DNA of 58,137 bases from Bacillus sp. AFS059628 (GCF_002571225.1 NZ_NVEC01000051.1:1-58137), one strand, 5' to 3'. Numbered from the stretch's first letter, positions 23,409-38,352 are shown. Numbers and translations are program-made. Notes: generated from the letters alone by a model not told the origin.

Positions 23409-24041
23409 TTATTTGCTAACCTTCACAGCGCCTTGAACAACTACAAGAGATTTCTTAGCACCTGGAACGTTACCTTTTACTAATAATAAGTTGCGCTCAG
23501 TGTCAACTTGAACGATTTCTAAGTTTTGGATAGTAACTTGGTCTCCACCCATACGTCCAGCAAGTTTTTTGCCTTTGAATACACGGTTCGGAGCAACTGG
23601 GCCCATTGAACCTGGACGACGGTGATAGCGAGAACCATGAGACATAGGTCCGCGAGATTGTCCGTGGCGTTTGATAACACCTTGGAAACCTTTACCTTTA
23701 GAAATTCCTGTTACATCAACGATTTCACCTGTAGCGAATACGTCAACTTTTACCTCTTGACCAACCTCTAATCCGTCCACGTCTGCATCGCGGATTTCGC
23801 GAATGAAGCGCTTAGGAGTTGTAGATGCTTTGGCAGTGTGGCCTTGTTCAGGTTTGTTAGTTAACTTTTCACGTTTATCTTCAAATCCTAACTGGATTGC
23901 GTTGTAGCCATCAGTTTCAGTTGTTTTCTTTTGAAGAACAACGTTTGGATTAGCAGCGATAACTGTTACTGGGATTAACTCACCGTTCTCAGCAAATACT
24001 TGAGTCATACCGATCTTTCTTCCTAAGATTCCTTTGGTCAT
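23409..24041 (-). CDS. rplC: 50S ribosomal protein L3 (uL3)
   Basis: uL3 initiates large-subunit assembly and reaches the peptidyl transferase centre. [15 protein letters not shown] at the start and [20 protein letters not shown] are diagnostic. 210 residues. Second gene of the S10 operon. Confidence 0.98.
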
Positions 24042-24075
24042 GAGTTACACCTCCTACATTTTTAAGTTATATAAA

Positions 24076-24735
<660 letters not shown>

Positions 24736-24769
24736 AAAAACCCCGAGGGATTTTCCCTCGGGGTTTTTT
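24736..24769 (-). terminator. Terminator after tuf
   Basis: GC-rich perfect stem (CCCCGAGGGA arms with A/T extension) around a short loop, followed on the minus strand by a T-rich run. It ends the str operon before the S10 promoters. Confidence 0.95.
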
Positions 24770-24782
24770 ATATCAGTTAAGA

Positions 24783-25970
<1,188 letters not shown>

Positions 25971-26087
25971 TCTAAATTCCTCCTTAGTTTATATAGGTTA
26001 TTTTATATTTAGGCTAGAAAGCGAAACTTGCGTCCCACTTTCTAAGCTTACATAAGTAGTTATACGTGAAGAATCGATAAAAATCAA

Positions 26088-28166
26088 TTATTCACCTTTA
26101 TTTTTTTTGATAATTTCTTCAGAAACAGACTTTGGTACTTCTTCATAGTGGTCAAACACCATAGAGAATGTTCCGCGTCCTTGAGTGTTAGAACGTAATG
26201 ACGTTGCATAACCGAACATTTCAGAAAGTGGAACCATAGCGCGAACAACTTGAGCGTTACCGCGAGCTTCCATACCTTCTACACGTCCACGACGAGATGT
26301 TACGTCACCCATAATGTCACCCATGTACTCTTCAGGAATTACAACTTCAACTTTCATCATTGGCTCAAGAATTACTGGGTTACATTTAGAAACCGCAGCT
26401 TTAAGTGCCATAGATGCAGCGATTTTGAACGCCATCTCAGATGAATCGACATCATGGTAAGATCCGTCAACTAATGCAGCTTTAATGTCTACTACTGGAT
26501 ATCCAGCAAGTACACCATTTTTAAGTGCATCTTCAAGACCTGCGCCTACAGCTGGGATGTATTCACGTGGAACAACACCACCGACGATCTTGTTTTCGAA
26601 TTCGAATCCTTTACCTTCTTCGTTAGGTTCAAACTCAATCCAAACGTGACCGAATTGTCCACGTCCACCAGATTGACGAGCGAACTTACCTTCAACTTTC
26701 GCAGCAGCGCGGAAAGTCTCACGGTATGCTACCTGAGGAGCACCAACGTTTGCTTCAACTTTGAATTCACGGCGCATACGGTCAACGATGATATCAAGGT
26801 GAAGTTCACCCATACCAGCGATGATTGTTTGGCCAGTTTCTTGGTCAGTGTGAGCACGGAATGTTGGATCTTCTTCAGAAAGCTTAGATAATGCTGTACC
26901 CATTTTATCTTGGTCAGCTTTTGATTTTGGTTCGATAGCTACAGAGATAACTGGCTCTGGGAATTCCATAGACTCAAGGATAACAAGGCTCTTCTCGTCA
27001 CAAAGAGTATCACCAGTAGTAGTATCTTTTAAACCTACAGCAGCAGCGATATCACCAGCGTAAACTGTTGAAATCTCTTCACGGCTGTTAGCGTGCATTT
27101 GTAGGATACGACCTACACGCTCACGCTTACCTTTAGTTGAGTTTTTCACGTATGATCCGGAGTTTAACACACCAGAGTACACACGGAAGAATGTTAACTT
27201 ACCAACATAAGGGTCAGTCATGATTTTGAATGCTAGAGCTGAGAAAGGCTCTTCATCGCTAGACTTACGTTCTACTTCTTCATCTGTATCCGGAAGAGTA
27301 CCTTTGATTGCAGGTACATCTAATGGAGATGGTAGGTAGTCGATAACTGCGTCTAACAGAATTTGAACACCTTTGTTTTTGAATGCAGAACCACAGATTA
27401 CTGGGAAGAATTCTACAGAAGTTGTAGCCTTACGGATACCAGCTTTAAGCTCTTCTACAGTGATTTCTTCACCTTCTAGGTACTTCATCATCATTTCTTC
27501 ATCAAGCTCAGCTACCGCTTCAATAAGTTTTCCACGGTATTCTTCAGCTAGTTCTTTGTGCTCTTCAGGAATTTCAACACGTTGAATGTCTGTTCCTAAA
27601 TCGTTACCGTACATGTAAGCACATTCTTCAACAAGGTCAATGATACCATTGAACTCATCTTCAGCACCGATTGGTAACTGAATTGGGTGTGCGTTTGCTT
27701 GTAAACGATCGTGGATTGTTCCTACAGAGTATAAGAAATCTGCACCGATTTTATCCATTTTGTTAACGAATACGATACGAGGTACGCCGTAAGTAGTAGC
27801 CTGACGCCAAACAGTTTCTGTTTGTGGTTCTACACCAGATTGTGCATCAAGTACTGCTACTGCGCCATCAAGTACGCGTAAAGAACGTTCTACTTCTACT
27901 GTGAAATCTACGTGACCTGGAGTGTCAATGATGTTTACACGGTGACCTTTCCATTGTGCTGTAGTTGCAGCAGAAGTAATTGTGATACCACGCTCTTGCT
28001 CTTGCTCCATCCAGTCCATCTGAGATGCACCTTCGTGAGTTTCACCGATTTTGTGAATACGTCCTGTGTAGTACAGAATACGCTCAGTAGCTGTTGTTTT
28101 ACCAGCATCGATGTGAGCCATGATACCAATATTACGAGTGTTTTCTAAAGAGAACTCTCTTGCCAT
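26088..28166 (-). CDS. fusA: Elongation factor G
   Basis: The translocase GTPase. ATG at 28164-28166 gives 692 residues starting [10 protein letters not shown]; a 21-codon upstream extension is not supported, because AAGGAG is placed for this ATG. The P-loop AHIDAGKT is at 17-24, and DTPGHVDF and NKMD follow. Domains II-V are complete. The str operon order rpsL-rpsG-fusA-tuf is kept. I saw no truncation or insertion in the domain III fusidate region. Confidence 0.98.
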   Translation of the reverse strand: MAREFSLENTRNIGIMAHIDAGKTTATERILYYTGRIHKIGETHEGASQMDWMEQEQERGITITSAATTAQWKGHRVNIIDTPGHVDFTVEVERSLRVLDGAVAVLDAQSGVEPQTETVWRQATTYGVPRIVFVNKMDKIGADFLYSVGTIHDRLQANAHPIQLPIGAEDEFNGIIDLVEECAYMYGNDLGTDIQRVEIPEEHKELAEEYRGKLIEAVAELDEEMMMKYLEGEEITVEELKAGIRKATTSVEFFPVICGSAFKNKGVQILLDAVIDYLPSPLDVPAIKGTLPDTDEEVERKSSDEEPFSALAFKIMTDPYVGKLTFFRVYSGVLNSGSYVKNSTKGKRERVGRILQMHANSREEISTVYAGDIAAAVGLKDTTTGDTLCDEKSLVILESMEFPEPVISVAIEPKSKADQDKMGTALSKLSEEDPTFRAHTDQETGQTIIAGMGELHLDIIVDRMRREFKVEANVGAPQVAYRETFRAAAKVEGKFARQSGGRGQFGHVWIEFEPNEEGKGFEFENKIVGGVVPREYIPAVGAGLEDALKNGVLAGYPVVDIKAALVDGSYHDVDSSEMAFKIAASMALKAAVSKCNPVILEPMMKVEVVIPEEYMGDIMGDVTSRRGRVEGMEARGNAQVVRAMVPLSEMFGYATSLRSNTQGRGTFSMVFDHYEEVPKSVSEEIIKKNKGE

Positions 28167-28229
28167 TTGGTGTCTTGCTCCTTCCATATATGGATTGGAT
28201 TTTTTTATTTTAAGTAGCAAAAAAGCCAC

Positions 28230-28259
28230 TTTATATTGTTACACATGTCAGTATGTCCA
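28230..28259 (-). promoter_or_regulatory. Weak candidate promoter for fusA
   Basis: TGGACA (28254-28259), 18 bases, TATAAA (28230-28235) in the 208-base rpsG-fusA gap. It may add internal transcription of fusA-tuf; the match is moderate. Confidence 0.3.
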
Positions 28260-28293
28260 GTACCCTCATTATGTAAAACGAGCGCCCAACGAA

Positions 28294-28316
28294 AGGGAGA
28301 GGCATTCTCCCTCTCC
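28294..28316 (-). other. GGAGAGG/CCTCTCC hairpin between rpsG and fusA
   Basis: A 7-pair stem with a short loop in the rpsG-fusA gap. No T-run follows, so it is not a standard terminator. It closely resembles the hairpin before rpsL at 29377-29397. Confidence 0.5.
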
Positions 28317-28374
28317 ACACTTCCATAAGCGACAAATAAAGCGGTTTATGCTTACATTTATTTTACGTTGAATC

Positions 28375-28860
<486 letters not shown>

Positions 28861-28874
28861 TCATTAAAAAGTTA

Positions 28875-29297
28875 TTATTTCTTAGCCGCTTTTGGCTTTT
28901 TAGTACCGTATTTAGAACGGCCTTGCATACGCTTGTCAACACCAGCTGTATCAAGCGCACCACGAACGATGTGGTAACGTACCCCTGGTAAGTCTTTTAC
29001 ACGACCACCGCGAATTAATACTACGCTGTGCTCTTGTAAGTTGTGACCGATACCTGGGATGTATGCTGTTACCTCAATACCATTTGTTAAACGAACACGA
29101 GCATATTTACGTAACGCTGAGTTAGGTTTCTTTGGAGTCATTGTACCAACACGAGTACATACACCACGTTTTTGAGGTGCAGAGATATCAGTTGATTTTT
29201 TCTTTAAAGAGTTAAAACCTTTGTTTAACGCAGGTGATTTAGATTTCCATACTTTATCAGTACGACCATTTCTCACTAATTGGTTAATAGTAGGCAT
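28875..29297 (-). CDS. rpsL: 30S ribosomal protein S12 (uS12)
   Basis: uS12 shapes the decoding centre. ATG at 29295-29297 (140 aa, [12 protein letters not shown]) follows GGGAGG. The decoding loop reads [11 protein letters not shown], with lysine where streptomycin-resistance changes usually occur, so the visible sequence is of the sensitive type. First gene of the str operon. Confidence 0.98.
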   Translation of the reverse strand: MPTINQLVRNGRTDKVWKSKSPALNKGFNSLKKKSTDISAPQKRGVCTRVGTMTPKKPNSALRKYARVRLTNGIEVTAYIPGIGHNLQEHSVVLIRGGRVKDLPGVRYHIVRGALDTAGVDKRMQGRSKYGTKKPKAAKK

Positions 29298-29347
29298 TTG
29301 ATTATCCTCCCTTCGCATGTTTGTATGACCACATATCCAGGTGGTTC

Positions 29348-29376
29348 ATTATTAGTTGAAAACAAAGTTTTTGCAA
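29348..29376 (-). promoter_or_regulatory. Candidate promoter of the str operon
   Basis: -35 TTGCAA (29371-29376), 17 bases, -10 AATAAT (29348-29353), in the gap between the L7Ae-like gene and rpsL. Confidence 0.55.
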
Positions 29377-29397
29377 GGGAGAGCAAATGCTCTCTCC
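29377..29397 (-). other. GAGAGCA/TGCTCTC hairpin before rpsL
   Basis: A 7-pair stem directly upstream of the rpsL -35. The minus-strand bases after it are only partly T-rich, so it could be a weak terminator of the rpoC-rplGB transcript or an RNA processing site. Confidence 0.5.
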
Positions 29398-29411
29398 TCA
29401 CAAAAACAGTT

Positions 29412-29660
29412 TTAACTTATTATTCCTATTGCTGAAGCTCCTACTTGAATCCCCGCAACTTTTCCAAGTTTACGAACTGATTCAACTTTTGTTATGGGTA
29501 TGTTATGTTGCAATGCAGTACGAATAATAACATGGGTTAACCGCATATCAGCATCTTCTGCAATGACAACTTCCTTAACTATACCATTTTTGATTGCTTC
29601 CAATGTGCGTTTATGACCAACGACCACATTTTCAGCATTTGACACTTTTTGATAAGACAT
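29412..29660 (-). CDS. rplGB: L7Ae-family kink-turn-binding protein YbxF
   Basis: A small ribosome-associated protein of the L7Ae/L30e family; B. subtilis YbxF binds kink-turn RNA (family knowledge). ATG at 29658-29660, with TTTGGAGG upstream, gives 82 residues beginning MSYQKVSNAENVVVGHKRTL. The family pattern VIAEDADMRLTHVIIRTA is visible. It stands between rpoC and rpsL, its usual place in Bacillus. Confidence 0.93.
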   Translation of the reverse strand: MSYQKVSNAENVVVGHKRTLEAIKNGIVKEVVIAEDADMRLTHVIIRTALQHNIPITKVESVRKLGKVAGIQVGASAIGIIS

Positions 29661-29773
29661 ATAAATATCCTCCAAAGCATCGTTCAGGAGCAACCTTGCT
29701 TATAGTAACATTTTGACTCATACAATGTCAACTAGGATTAACTGTTTTTATACAAAATTTACGACGGAAAATT

Positions 29774-32700
29774 TTACTGTTCCACATAAACTTCATCGTT
29801 TTCTACATTCATGTCATCTTGTGTTGTTTTAACAAGATCCACTTTGCGATAACGATTCATACCTGTTCCAGCAGGAACAAGTTTACCGATAATAACATTT
29901 TCTTTCAATCCTAGAAGCTCATCACGTTTACCCTTAATCGCTGCATCAGTTAAGACACGAGTTGTTTCTTGGAACGATGCTGCAGATAGGAATGAATCTG
30001 TTTCAAGTGAAGCTTTTGTAATACCAAGTAGAACAGGTCTAGCTGTTGCTGGTTGTTTACCTTGCAGTAACACCTTCGCATTCGCATCAGTAAACTGATG
30101 GATATCTAGTAACGTTCCTGGTAATACATCTGTTTCACCTGCATCACTTACGCGAACTTTACGTAACATTTGGCGTACCATTACTTCTACGTGCTTGTCA
30201 CCAATTTCTACCCCTTGCATACGGTATACTTTTTGAACTTCACGTAATAAGTATTCTTGAACTGCCGTAATGTCCGTTACTTTTAGTAATTCTTTCGGAT
30301 CAATAGAACCTTCTGTTAACTCTTTACCGTGGCTAATTTTCTGTCCTGGAATTACTTTCAGACGAGCACCATAAGGAATAGCATACGTACGAGCTTCAAC
30401 TTCACCCTGTACAACTACTTCTTGGCGATCTTTAACATCGTTGATCGCTGCGATAACACCGTCGATTTCACTGATAACTGCCTGACCTTTCGGATTACGA
30501 GCTTCGAAGATCTCTTGGATACGAGGTAAACCTTGAGTGATATCATCTCCGGCAACCCCACCTGTATGGAACGTACGCATCGTTAACTGTGTACCTGGCT
30601 CACCGATAGATTGAGCTGCGATAATACCTACCGCTTCCCCTACTTCTACGTCTGTTCCAGTTGCTAAGTTACGACCGTAACACTTCTTACATACACCATG
30701 GCGAGTGTTACACGTGAACGCTGAACGAATGTTTACAGTTTCAACACCCGAATTCTCAACGATATGAGCGATATCTTCAGTAATTAATTGATTTTCAGCA
30801 ACTAATACTTCACCTGTTTCAGGATGTTTTACAGTTTTTCTTGCAAAACGTCCAACAAGACGATCATATAATGACTCAATAACTTCATTACCCTCTTTAA
30901 TCGCACCAATTAATAAACCACGATCTGTTCCACAATCATCTTCACGAACGATTACATCTTGTGCAACGTCAACAAGACGACGTGTTAAGTAACCAGAATC
31001 GGCAGTTTTAAGTGCTGTATCGGCAAGACCTTTACGCGCACCATGCGTAGAAATGAAGTACTCAAGTACTGTTAAACCTTCACGGAAACTTGATTTGATC
31101 GGAAGTTCGATGATACGACCAGATGGATTGGCCATCAGACCACGCATACCAGCAAGCTGAGTAAAGTTCGATGCGTTACCACGGGCACCGGAATCACTCA
31201 TCATGAAGATTGGGTTGCGTTTATTCAAGGACTTCATCAGTTTTCCTTGGATAACATCTTTTGCATTACTCCAAATAGAGATAACGCGATCGTAACGTTC
31301 TTCTTCCGTGATTAAACCGCGACGGAATTGTTTAATTACATTATCTACTTTTGCTTGTGCTTCGTGGAGAATTTCATCTTTTTCGCCTAATACAAGAATG
31401 TCAGATACCCCAACTGTAATACCAGCTTTTGTAGAGTATTTGAATCCTAAGTTTTTCATACGGTCAAGCATGCGAGACGTTTCTGTAATTTTGAAACGTT
31501 TAAACACTTCCGCAATGATGTTACCAAGGATTTTCTTACTAAATGGCGCCACTTCTTCGCGACTAGCAATAATTTCTTTAATGTTCGCACCTTTTTCAAC
31601 GAAATATTTCGCTGGTGTTTCTTTTTCAAGGTTTGAATTTGTTGGTTCATTAATATAAGGGAACGACTCTGGTAAGATTTCGTTGAATATTAATTTACCA
31701 ACTGTTGTTAATAGAAGCATACTCTTTTGCTCTTCAGTAAATGTTGCGTTGTTTACTGCGCTTGCAGCTACTGCAACACGTGTATGAAGATGTACATATC
31801 CATTTTGGTATGCAAGTAATGCTTCGTTCGCATCTTTGAAGACCATACCTTCACCGATTGCGCCTTCACGCTCAAGTGTTAAGTAGTAGTTACCTAATAC
31901 CATATCCTGAGATGGAGTAACAACTGGTTTTCCGTCTTTCGGGTTCAAGATGTTTTGTGCCGCTAACATAAGAAGACGAGCTTCTGCTTGTGCTTCTGAT
32001 GATAAAGGTACGTGAACGGCCATTTGGTCACCGTCAAAGTCCGCGTTGTATGCAGTACATACAAGTGGGTGAAGACGGATTGCGCGACCTTCTACTAATG
32101 TAGGTTCAAACGCCTGAATACCAAGACGGTGAAGTGTTGGTGCGCGGTTTAGAAGTACTGGATGTTCTTTAATCACAGATTCTAAAACGTCCCAAACTTC
32201 AGGTTGTACACGCTCGATTTTACGTTTCGCACTCTTAATGTTGTGTGCTAATCCTTTTTCAACTAACTCTTTCATTACGAAAGGTTTGAACAATTCAAGC
32301 GCCATCTCTTTCGGTAATCCACATTGATACATCTTTAAGTTCGGTCCTACAACGATTACAGAACGTCCAGAGTAGTCAACACGTTTACCTAATAAGTTTT
32401 GACGGAAACGTCCTTGTTTACCTTTAAGCATATGAGATAGTGATTTTAATGGACGGTTACCTGGTCCAGTAACTGGACGGCCACGACGACCATTATCGAT
32501 TAATGCGTCTACAGCTTCTTGTAACATACGTTTTTCGTTTTGAACGATAATGCTTGGTGCACCTAAGTCCAATAGACGTTTTAAACGGTTATTACGGTTA
32601 ATTACACGACGGTATAAGTCGTTTAAGTCAGAAGTAGCAAAACGTCCACCATCTAACTGTACCATTGGGCGTAGTTCTGGTGGAATTACTGGTAGAACAT

Positions 32701-33385
32701 CTAAGATCATCCAAGATGGCTCATTTCCAGAGTTACGGAATGCTTCTAATACTTCTAGACGTTTAATAGCACGAGTACGGCGTTGTCCTTGTGCTGTTTT
32801 TAATTCTTCTTTTAAGAAGTCTACTTCTTTATCTAAATCGATGTCTTGCAATAGCTTTTTAATCGCTTCTGCACCCATAGCAGCTTGGAATGTGCTACCA
32901 TATCGATCACGATATGCACGGTATTCTTTTTCAGAAAGTAATTGCTTCTTATCAAGTGGTGTATCTCCACTTTCTGTTACAACATAAGAAGCGAAATAAA
33001 TTACTTCTTCAAGCGCGCGAGGGGACATGTCTAAGACAAGTCCCATGCGGCTCGGGATACCTTTGAAATACCAAATATGAGATACAGGAGCAGCTAATTC
33101 GATATGACCCATACGTTCACGACGTACTTTTGCACGCGTTACTTCAACGCCACATCGATCACAAACTACACCTTTATAACGTACACGTTTGTATTTTCCG
33201 CAATGACATTCCCAGTCCTTTTGTGGTCCGAAAATACGCTCACAGAACAAGCCATCTTTTTCAGGCTTTAACGTACGATAGTTAATTGTTTCTGGTTTCT
33301 TAACTTCACCGTATGACCAAGAACGAATCTTGTCAGGTGAAGCAAGTCCAATCTTCATATATTCAAAGTTATTTACATCTATCAA
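29774..33385 (-). CDS. rpoC: RNA polymerase subunit beta'
   Basis: The largest catalytic subunit of RNA polymerase. A zinc site of paired cysteines near residue 60-80 (CHCGKYKRV and VCDRCGVE) is present. The catalytic NADFDGDQM motif lies near residue 450 and holds the three Asp that bind magnesium. A second Cys cluster ([22 protein letters not shown]) is in the C-terminal half. 1203 residues, full length for Bacillus. It follows rpoB by 37 bases. Confidence 0.99.
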   Translation of the reverse strand: MIDVNNFEYMKIGLASPDKIRSWSYGEVKKPETINYRTLKPEKDGLFCERIFGPQKDWECHCGKYKRVRYKGVVCDRCGVEVTRAKVRRERMGHIELAAPVSHIWYFKGIPSRMGLVLDMSPRALEEVIYFASYVVTESGDTPLDKKQLLSEKEYRAYRDRYGSTFQAAMGAEAIKKLLQDIDLDKEVDFLKEELKTAQGQRRTRAIKRLEVLEAFRNSGNEPSWMILDVLPVIPPELRPMVQLDGGRFATSDLNDLYRRVINRNNRLKRLLDLGAPSIIVQNEKRMLQEAVDALIDNGRRGRPVTGPGNRPLKSLSHMLKGKQGRFRQNLLGKRVDYSGRSVIVVGPNLKMYQCGLPKEMALELFKPFVMKELVEKGLAHNIKSAKRKIERVQPEVWDVLESVIKEHPVLLNRAPTLHRLGIQAFEPTLVEGRAIRLHPLVCTAYNADFDGDQMAVHVPLSSEAQAEARLLMLAAQNILNPKDGKPVVTPSQDMVLGNYYLTLEREGAIGEGMVFKDANEALLAYQNGYVHLHTRVAVAASAVNNATFTEEQKSMLLLTTVGKLIFNEILPESFPYINEPTNSNLEKETPAKYFVEKGANIKEIIASREEVAPFSKKILGNIIAEVFKRFKITETSRMLDRMKNLGFKYSTKAGITVGVSDILVLGEKDEILHEAQAKVDNVIKQFRRGLITEEERYDRVISIWSNAKDVIQGKLMKSLNKRNPIFMMSDSGARGNASNFTQLAGMRGLMANPSGRIIELPIKSSFREGLTVLEYFISTHGARKGLADTALKTADSGYLTRRLVDVAQDVIVREDDCGTDRGLLIGAIKEGNEVIESLYDRLVGRFARKTVKHPETGEVLVAENQLITEDIAHIVENSGVETVNIRSAFTCNTRHGVCKKCYGRNLATGTDVEVGEAVGIIAAQSIGEPGTQLTMRTFHTGGVAGDDITQGLPRIQEIFEARNPKGQAVISEIDGVIAAINDVKDRQEVVVQGEVEARTYAIPYGARLKVIPGQKISHGKELTEGSIDPKELLKVTDITAVQEYLLREVQKVYRMQGVEIGDKHVEVMVRQMLRKVRVSDAGETDVLPGTLLDIHQFTDANAKVLLQGKQPATARPVLLGITKASLETDSFLSAASFQETTRVLTDAAIKGKRDELLGLKENVIIGKLVPAGTGMNRYRKVDLVKTTQDDMNVENDEVYVEQ

Positions 33386-33422
33386 GGGGCCTACCTCCCT
33401 TTTAGTCTACAGGTTATCCCAA

Positions 33423-36400
33423 TTATTCCTTAGTTGTCTCAACTTCGACATTCAATTTATCTGCTGATTGATGATCATCGTCATCTTCCGTATCACGCAT
33501 TTCAATTTCTGTATCGTCGCTAGACATCATTTTAACGTCCATACCTAAACTTTGCAGCTCTTTAATCAATACTTTGAATGATTCAGGAACGCCTGGTTCT
33601 GGAACATTTTCGCCTTTAACAATTGCTTCATACGTCTTAACACGTCCAACAACATCATCAGACTTCACTGTTAAGATTTCTTGAAGAGTATAAGCAGCAC
33701 CGTAAGCTTCAAGTGCCCAAACCTCCATCTCACCGAAACGCTGTCCACCGAACTGAGCTTTACCTCCAAGAGGCTGCTGCGTTACAAGTGAGTATGGTCC
33801 AGTAGAACGAGCATGAAGTTTATCGTCAACCATGTGCGCAAGTTTGATCATATACATGACACCAACAGATACGCGGTTATCGAATGGTTCACCAGTACGT
33901 CCGTCATACAGGATTGTTTTCGCGTCATTTGCCATACCAGCTTCTTCAATTGTGCCCCAAACATCTTCCTCACGAGCACCATCGAATACTGGTGTTGCAA
34001 TGTGAATGCCAAGGTATCTTGCTGCCATACCAAGATGGAGCTCTAATACCTGACCGATATTCATACGAGATGGTACCCCTAATGGGTTTAACATGATATC
34101 GATTGGCGTACCGTCTGGTAAGTAAGGCATATCTTCTTCTGGTAAAATACGAGAGATAACACCTTTGTTACCGTGACGTCCGGCCATCTTGTCACCTTCA
34201 GAAATTTTACGTTTTTGAACGATATATGCACGTACAAGTTGATTCACGCCTGGTGGCAATTCATCGCCATCTTCGCGGTTGAATACTTTTACGTCTAAGA
34301 TAATACCGCCACCACCGTGTGGTACACGTAGTGATGTATCACGTACTTCACGTGCTTTTTCTCCAAAGATTGCATGTAATAGACGTTCTTCAGCTGTTAA
34401 TTCTGTTACACCTTTAGGTGTTACTTTACCAACAAGTAAATCTCCATCTTTTACTTCCGCACCAACGCGAATGATACCGCGCTCGTCAAGGTTACGTAAT
34501 GCATCTTCCCCAACGTTTGGAATGTCACGTGTAATTTCTTCTGGTCCAAGCTTCGTATCACGAGCTTCTGACTCATATTCTTCAATATGAATAGAAGTGT
34601 ACACATCATCTTTTACAAGGCGCTCACTCATGATGATCGCATCCTCGTAGTTATAACCGTCCCAAGTCATGAAGCCAACAAGCACGTTACGTCCAAGTGC
34701 TAGTTCACCTAATTCCATAGAAGGACCATCCGCAAGGATTTCACCTTTTACAACTTCATTTCCAACACTTACGATTGGACGTTGGTTGTAGCAAGTTCCT
34801 TGGTTAGAACGAATGAATTTTTGCATTTTGTAGCGATCTAAATCGCCTTTTACTGTTTGACCGTCAACTTCTACATAGCGACGTACCCAAACTTCACGTG
34901 CTTCTACGCGCTCAACAATACCAGGGTGTTTACAGATTACTGCAGCACCTGAGTCTTTTGCTGATACGTACTCCATACCTGTACCTACAATCGGAGATTC
35001 CGGATTCATTAACGGAACCGCCTGACGTTGCATGTTCGCTCCCATAAGTGCGCGGTTAGAGTCATCGTTTTCTAAGAACGGAATACAAGCTGTCGCTGCC
35101 GACACTACTTGTTTTGGTGATACATCCATGTAGTCGATGCGTTCTTTATTTGTGACAATGTTTTCACCACGGAAACGAGCTACGATATCTTCATCAAGGA
35201 ATTCTCCTTCTTCCGATAACTTCATGTTCGCTTGGGCTACAACATAATTATCTTCTTCATCTGCTGTTAAATAATCAACATGCCCTGTTACAAGACCAGT
35301 TTCTGGGTCAACACGACGGTATGGTGTTTCAATGAAACCAAACTCATTTACTTTCGCGAACGAAGATAATGAGTTAATCAAACCGATGTTTGGTCCCTCT
35401 GGTGTTTCAATTGGACACATACGACCATAGTGAGAGTAGTGAACGTCACGCACTTCAAAGCCTGCGCGCTCACGCGTTAAACCACCCGGTCCTAATGCAG
35501 ATAGTCTTCGTTTGTGAGTTAACTCTGCTAATGGGTTTGTTTGGTCCATGAACTGAGATAACTGAGAACTTCCGAAGAACTCTTTAATAGATGCAATAAC
35601 AGGACGAATGTTAATTAGCGCCTGTGGTGTAATTGCATTTGTATCTTGGATCGACATTCTCTCACGAACAACACGTTCCATACGAGAAAGACCGATACGG
35701 AATTGATTTTGTAATAGTTCTCCAACGGAACGCAGACGACGGTTTCCTAAATGGTCGATATCATCTGTATCCCCTACTTTGTATAGTAGGTTGAAGAAGT
35801 AACTGATAGAAGCAAGAATATCACCTGGTGTGATGTGTTTTACATCGCGAGTAATATTTGCATTACCAATTACGTTAATTACGCGTTCGCCTTCCGACTC
35901 AGGAGCATAAATCTTAATAGATTGCAGCTCAACATCGCCTTCTACCACTCCACCCATTGGTTTCGCTGTTTTGAATCCAATGTTTTTCTCTAAGTAAGGT
36001 AAAATGCGATCAAGTGTACGACGATCTAAGATTGTTCCTTCTGCCGCTAAAATTTCACCAGTTTCTGGATCCACTAATGTTTCAGCTAAACGTTGATTAA
36101 ACAATCTGTTTTTAATGTGTAACTTCTTGTTGATCTTGTAGCGACCTACATTTGCTAAATCGTAGCGCTTTGGATCGAAGAAACGAGACACAAGTAAGCT
36201 CTTAGCATTTTCTACTGTTGGTGGTTCACCAGGACGTAGACGCTCATAAATTTCAAGCAATGCTTTTTCTGTGCTATCTGTGTTGTCTTTTTCTAATGTG
36301 TTGCTTAAGTATTCGTTATCACCTAAAAGCTCGGTGATTTCTTGATCAGAGCCAAACCCTAATGCGCGTAACAAAACAGTTACAGGAAGTTTACGCGTAC

Positions 36401-36956
36401 GGTCAATACGCACATATACAACATCCTTAGCATCTGTCTCATACTCTAACCAAGCTCCGCGGTTTGGAATTACAGTAGCAGTAAAACCACGTTTTCCGTT
36501 TTTATCCACTTTGCCACTATAGTATACGCTTGGAGAGCGAACTAACTGGGAAACGATAACACGTTCTGCACCGTTAATTACGAATGTTCCAGTCTCTGTC
36601 ATGAGTGGGAAATCTCCCATGAACACATCTTGTTCTTTTACTTCACCAGTTTCCTTGTTGATTAGACGCACTTTTACACGAAGTGGTGCTGCATACGTCA
36701 CATCACGCTCTTTGCATTCGTCTACAGAGTATTTAGGTTCACCCAAGCTGTAGTCGATAAATTCAAGCGATAGATTTCCCGTAAAGTCTTCAATCGGAGA
36801 AATGTCTTGGAACATTTCTCGCAAACCCTCATCAAGAAACCACTGATAAGAAGAGGTTTGAATTTCGATAAGATTTGGTAACTCTAATACTTCACTAATA
36901 CGGGCATAACTTCTTCGTTGGCGGTGGCGTCCGTATTGAACTAGTTGACCTGTCAA
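33423..36956 (-). CDS. rpoB: RNA polymerase subunit beta
   Basis: Catalytic subunit of RNA polymerase. The TTG at 36954-36956 is chosen as start (1177 aa, [13 protein letters not shown]), since GAGGGGTG lies six bases upstream; a GTG three codons earlier would sit inside that ribosome site. The rifampicin region ([20 protein letters not shown]) looks like the sensitive wild type. C-terminal residues about 1150-1177 form the acidic tail found in Bacillus. The promoter overlaps the end of the methyltransferase gene upstream. Confidence 0.99.
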   Translation of the reverse strand: MTGQLVQYGRHRQRRSYARISEVLELPNLIEIQTSSYQWFLDEGLREMFQDISPIEDFTGNLSLEFIDYSLGEPKYSVDECKERDVTYAAPLRVKVRLINKETGEVKEQDVFMGDFPLMTETGTFVINGAERVIVSQLVRSPSVYYSGKVDKNGKRGFTATVIPNRGAWLEYETDAKDVVYVRIDRTRKLPVTVLLRALGFGSDQEITELLGDNEYLSNTLEKDNTDSTEKALLEIYERLRPGEPPTVENAKSLLVSRFFDPKRYDLANVGRYKINKKLHIKNRLFNQRLAETLVDPETGEILAAEGTILDRRTLDRILPYLEKNIGFKTAKPMGGVVEGDVELQSIKIYAPESEGERVINVIGNANITRDVKHITPGDILASISYFFNLLYKVGDTDDIDHLGNRRLRSVGELLQNQFRIGLSRMERVVRERMSIQDTNAITPQALINIRPVIASIKEFFGSSQLSQFMDQTNPLAELTHKRRLSALGPGGLTRERAGFEVRDVHYSHYGRMCPIETPEGPNIGLINSLSSFAKVNEFGFIETPYRRVDPETGLVTGHVDYLTADEEDNYVVAQANMKLSEEGEFLDEDIVARFRGENIVTNKERIDYMDVSPKQVVSAATACIPFLENDDSNRALMGANMQRQAVPLMNPESPIVGTGMEYVSAKDSGAAVICKHPGIVERVEAREVWVRRYVEVDGQTVKGDLDRYKMQKFIRSNQGTCYNQRPIVSVGNEVVKGEILADGPSMELGELALGRNVLVGFMTWDGYNYEDAIIMSERLVKDDVYTSIHIEEYESEARDTKLGPEEITRDIPNVGEDALRNLDERGIIRVGAEVKDGDLLVGKVTPKGVTELTAEERLLHAIFGEKAREVRDTSLRVPHGGGGIILDVKVFNREDGDELPPGVNQLVRAYIVQKRKISEGDKMAGRHGNKGVISRILPEEDMPYLPDGTPIDIMLNPLGVPSRMNIGQVLELHLGMAARYLGIHIATPVFDGAREEDVWGTIEEAGMANDAKTILYDGRTGEPFDNRVSVGVMYMIKLAHMVDDKLHARSTGPYSLVTQQPLGGKAQFGGQRFGEMEVWALEAYGAAYTLQEILTVKSDDVVGRVKTYEAIVKGENVPEPGVPESFKVLIKELQSLGMDVKMMSSDDTEIEMRDTEDDDDHQSADKLNVEVETTKE

Positions 36957-36990
36957 CTGCTTCACCCCTCAAATCATGAGTATTATAAAT

Positions 36991-37008
36991 GCACAAAAAA
37001 ATTTGTGC
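36991..37008 (-). other. Hairpin in the rpoB leader
   Basis: Perfect palindrome GCACAAA and complement around AAAA, 35 bases before the rpoB start. It may be a small leader structure; no function known. Nothing else is evident in the rest of this gap apart from the promoter. Confidence 0.4.
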
Positions 37009-37224
37009 AAAATCACAAATAAATACAACTACTGCTATCTAGCGTAGTCTTTTTTCTCTTAAAGATAAATACGTTGAGTCTTTCTACCTGCTCAAAAAAG
37101 AAAAATGGCTTCTATAAGAAAACCATCATTCTGTTTCATAATCTGCTGATTTTACTATCTTTTCCAAGAGAAACAAAAATATACATCTTTCTCAACGCAG
37201 AAAATCATATATTGGCATTGTATA

Positions 37225-37253
37225 ATGTTAACATAGCCAAAAATAACCGTCAA
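37225..37253 (-). promoter_or_regulatory. Candidate promoter of rpoB-rpoC
   Basis: -35 TTGACG (37248-37253), 17 bases, -10 TAACAT (37225-37230). The -35 overlaps the last codons of the methyltransferase gene. The predicted leader is about 260 bases. Confidence 0.5.
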
Positions 37254-37849
37254 CGTTTTTTTGATTTTATGATATAATATCCTTTTTTCTTTTCTACAAC
37301 TTCGACTTCAGAAAATACTTCTTCTAGTTTTTTTAGCGCAGATGGTGCACCTTGCTTCTTTTGAATAACAATCCACAACTCTCCACCTGGAACTAAATGC
37401 TCTACAGCTTTTTCTAAAATCTCATGCACGATATCTTTACCTGCACGAATCGGAGGATTAGATAGAATAGCAGCATAGATACCATCTACATTTTCATAGA
37501 CGCTACTTTGAAAAATGTGCACATTTCCAATTCTGTTGTTAGCGGCATTTTCTTTCGCAAGCTCAAGTGCCCTTTCATTCACATCCACCATGTGAACTTT
37601 ACAGTCTTGAAACTCTTTCGCCAACGATAAACCAATTGGTCCATATCCACAACCTACGTCTAATATATCACCTTTAATATCTGGCACTTGAAACGCTTCA
37701 ATTAAAAGACGAGAACCAAAGTCCACTTCGTTTTTCGAGAACACCCCACGGTCAGATAAGAAAGTAAATTGAGATCCACGAAGGGTAAATTCCCATCGCT
37801 TACGATCACTTTTACTAGAAGGGTCGTTAGAAAAATAATGGTCTGCCAT
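37250..37849 (-). CDS. ybxB: RsmC-like class I methyltransferase YbxB
   Basis: A SAM-dependent methyltransferase of the RsmC/RlmG type, so probably an rRNA guanine methyltransferase; the exact target is not known to me. ATG at 37847-37849 gives 199 residues (MADHYFSNDPSS), with AGAGGTGG upstream. The SAM motif DVGCGYG is at 64-70 and the catalytic NPPIRAG at 131-137. It lies between rplL and rpoB as in B. subtilis. Confidence 0.9.
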   Translation of the reverse strand: MADHYFSNDPSSKSDRKRWEFTLRGSQFTFLSDRGVFSKNEVDFGSRLLIEAFQVPDIKGDILDVGCGYGPIGLSLAKEFQDCKVHMVDVNERALELAKENAANNRIGNVHIFQSSVYENVDGIYAAILSNPPIRAGKDIVHEILEKAVEHLVPGGELWIVIQKKQGAPSALKKLEEVFSEVEVVEKKKGYYIIKSKKR

Positions 37850-37876
37850 ATGGCCACCTCTTTTCTTTACAGTTAA

Positions 37877-37908
37877 AAAAAAAGCTCGCATGAGAGCGAG
37901 CTTTTTTT
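37877..37908 (-). terminator. Terminator after rplL
   Basis: Perfect 13-base arms (AAAAAAAGCTCGC and complement, 37877-37889 and 37896-37908), with a six-base loop and a T-run on the minus strand. It separates rplJ-rplL from ybxB-rpoB, though some read-through to rpoB is likely. Confidence 0.95.
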
Positions 37909-37925
37909 AAAGCATCAAAAGTTAA

Positions 37926-38285
37926 TTACTTAACTTCTACAGCAGCGCCAACTTCTTCAAGTTTAGCTTTGATTTCTTCAGCTTCTTCTTTAGCAGCAGC
38001 TTCTTTGATTACTTTTGGAGTGTTGTCAACTAATTCTTTAGCTTCTTTTAAGCCAAGACCAGTGATTTCACGAACAACTTTGATAACTTTGATTTTTTGT
38101 GCACCAGCGCTAGTTAGTTCCACATCAAATTCAGTTTTCTCAGCAGCAGCTTCTCCAGCGCCACCAGCAACAGCTACAGGAGCAGCAGCAGTTACGCCGA
38201 ATTCTTCCTCGATAGCTTTTACTAAGTCGTTAAGTTCTAATACAGTCATAGATTTAACTGCTTCAATGATTTGTTCTTTAGTCAT
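37926..38285 (-). CDS. rplL: 50S ribosomal protein L7/L12 (bL12)
   Basis: The stalk protein that recruits translational GTPases. An N-terminal dimerisation domain (about 1-30) is followed by an Ala-rich hinge (about 33-48) and the C-terminal factor-binding domain with [20 protein letters not shown]. 119 residues. It follows rplJ by 67 bases. Confidence 0.98.
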
Positions 38286-38352
38286 TGTAAATATCCTCCC
38301 TTAAATAGGTTTGTATTGTTTTATCGATAATACGTAATTATCTTTTAAAAAA

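Noticed and set aside
26016-26043. Hairpin between fusA and tuf as a terminator
   Set aside because: AGAAAG/CTTTCT arms enclose a poorly paired interior and no T-run follows, so I do not call a terminator.
32550-32987. 145-residue plus-strand frame inside rpoC
   Set aside because: A shadow of the conserved rpoC sequence on the other strand; no start signal.
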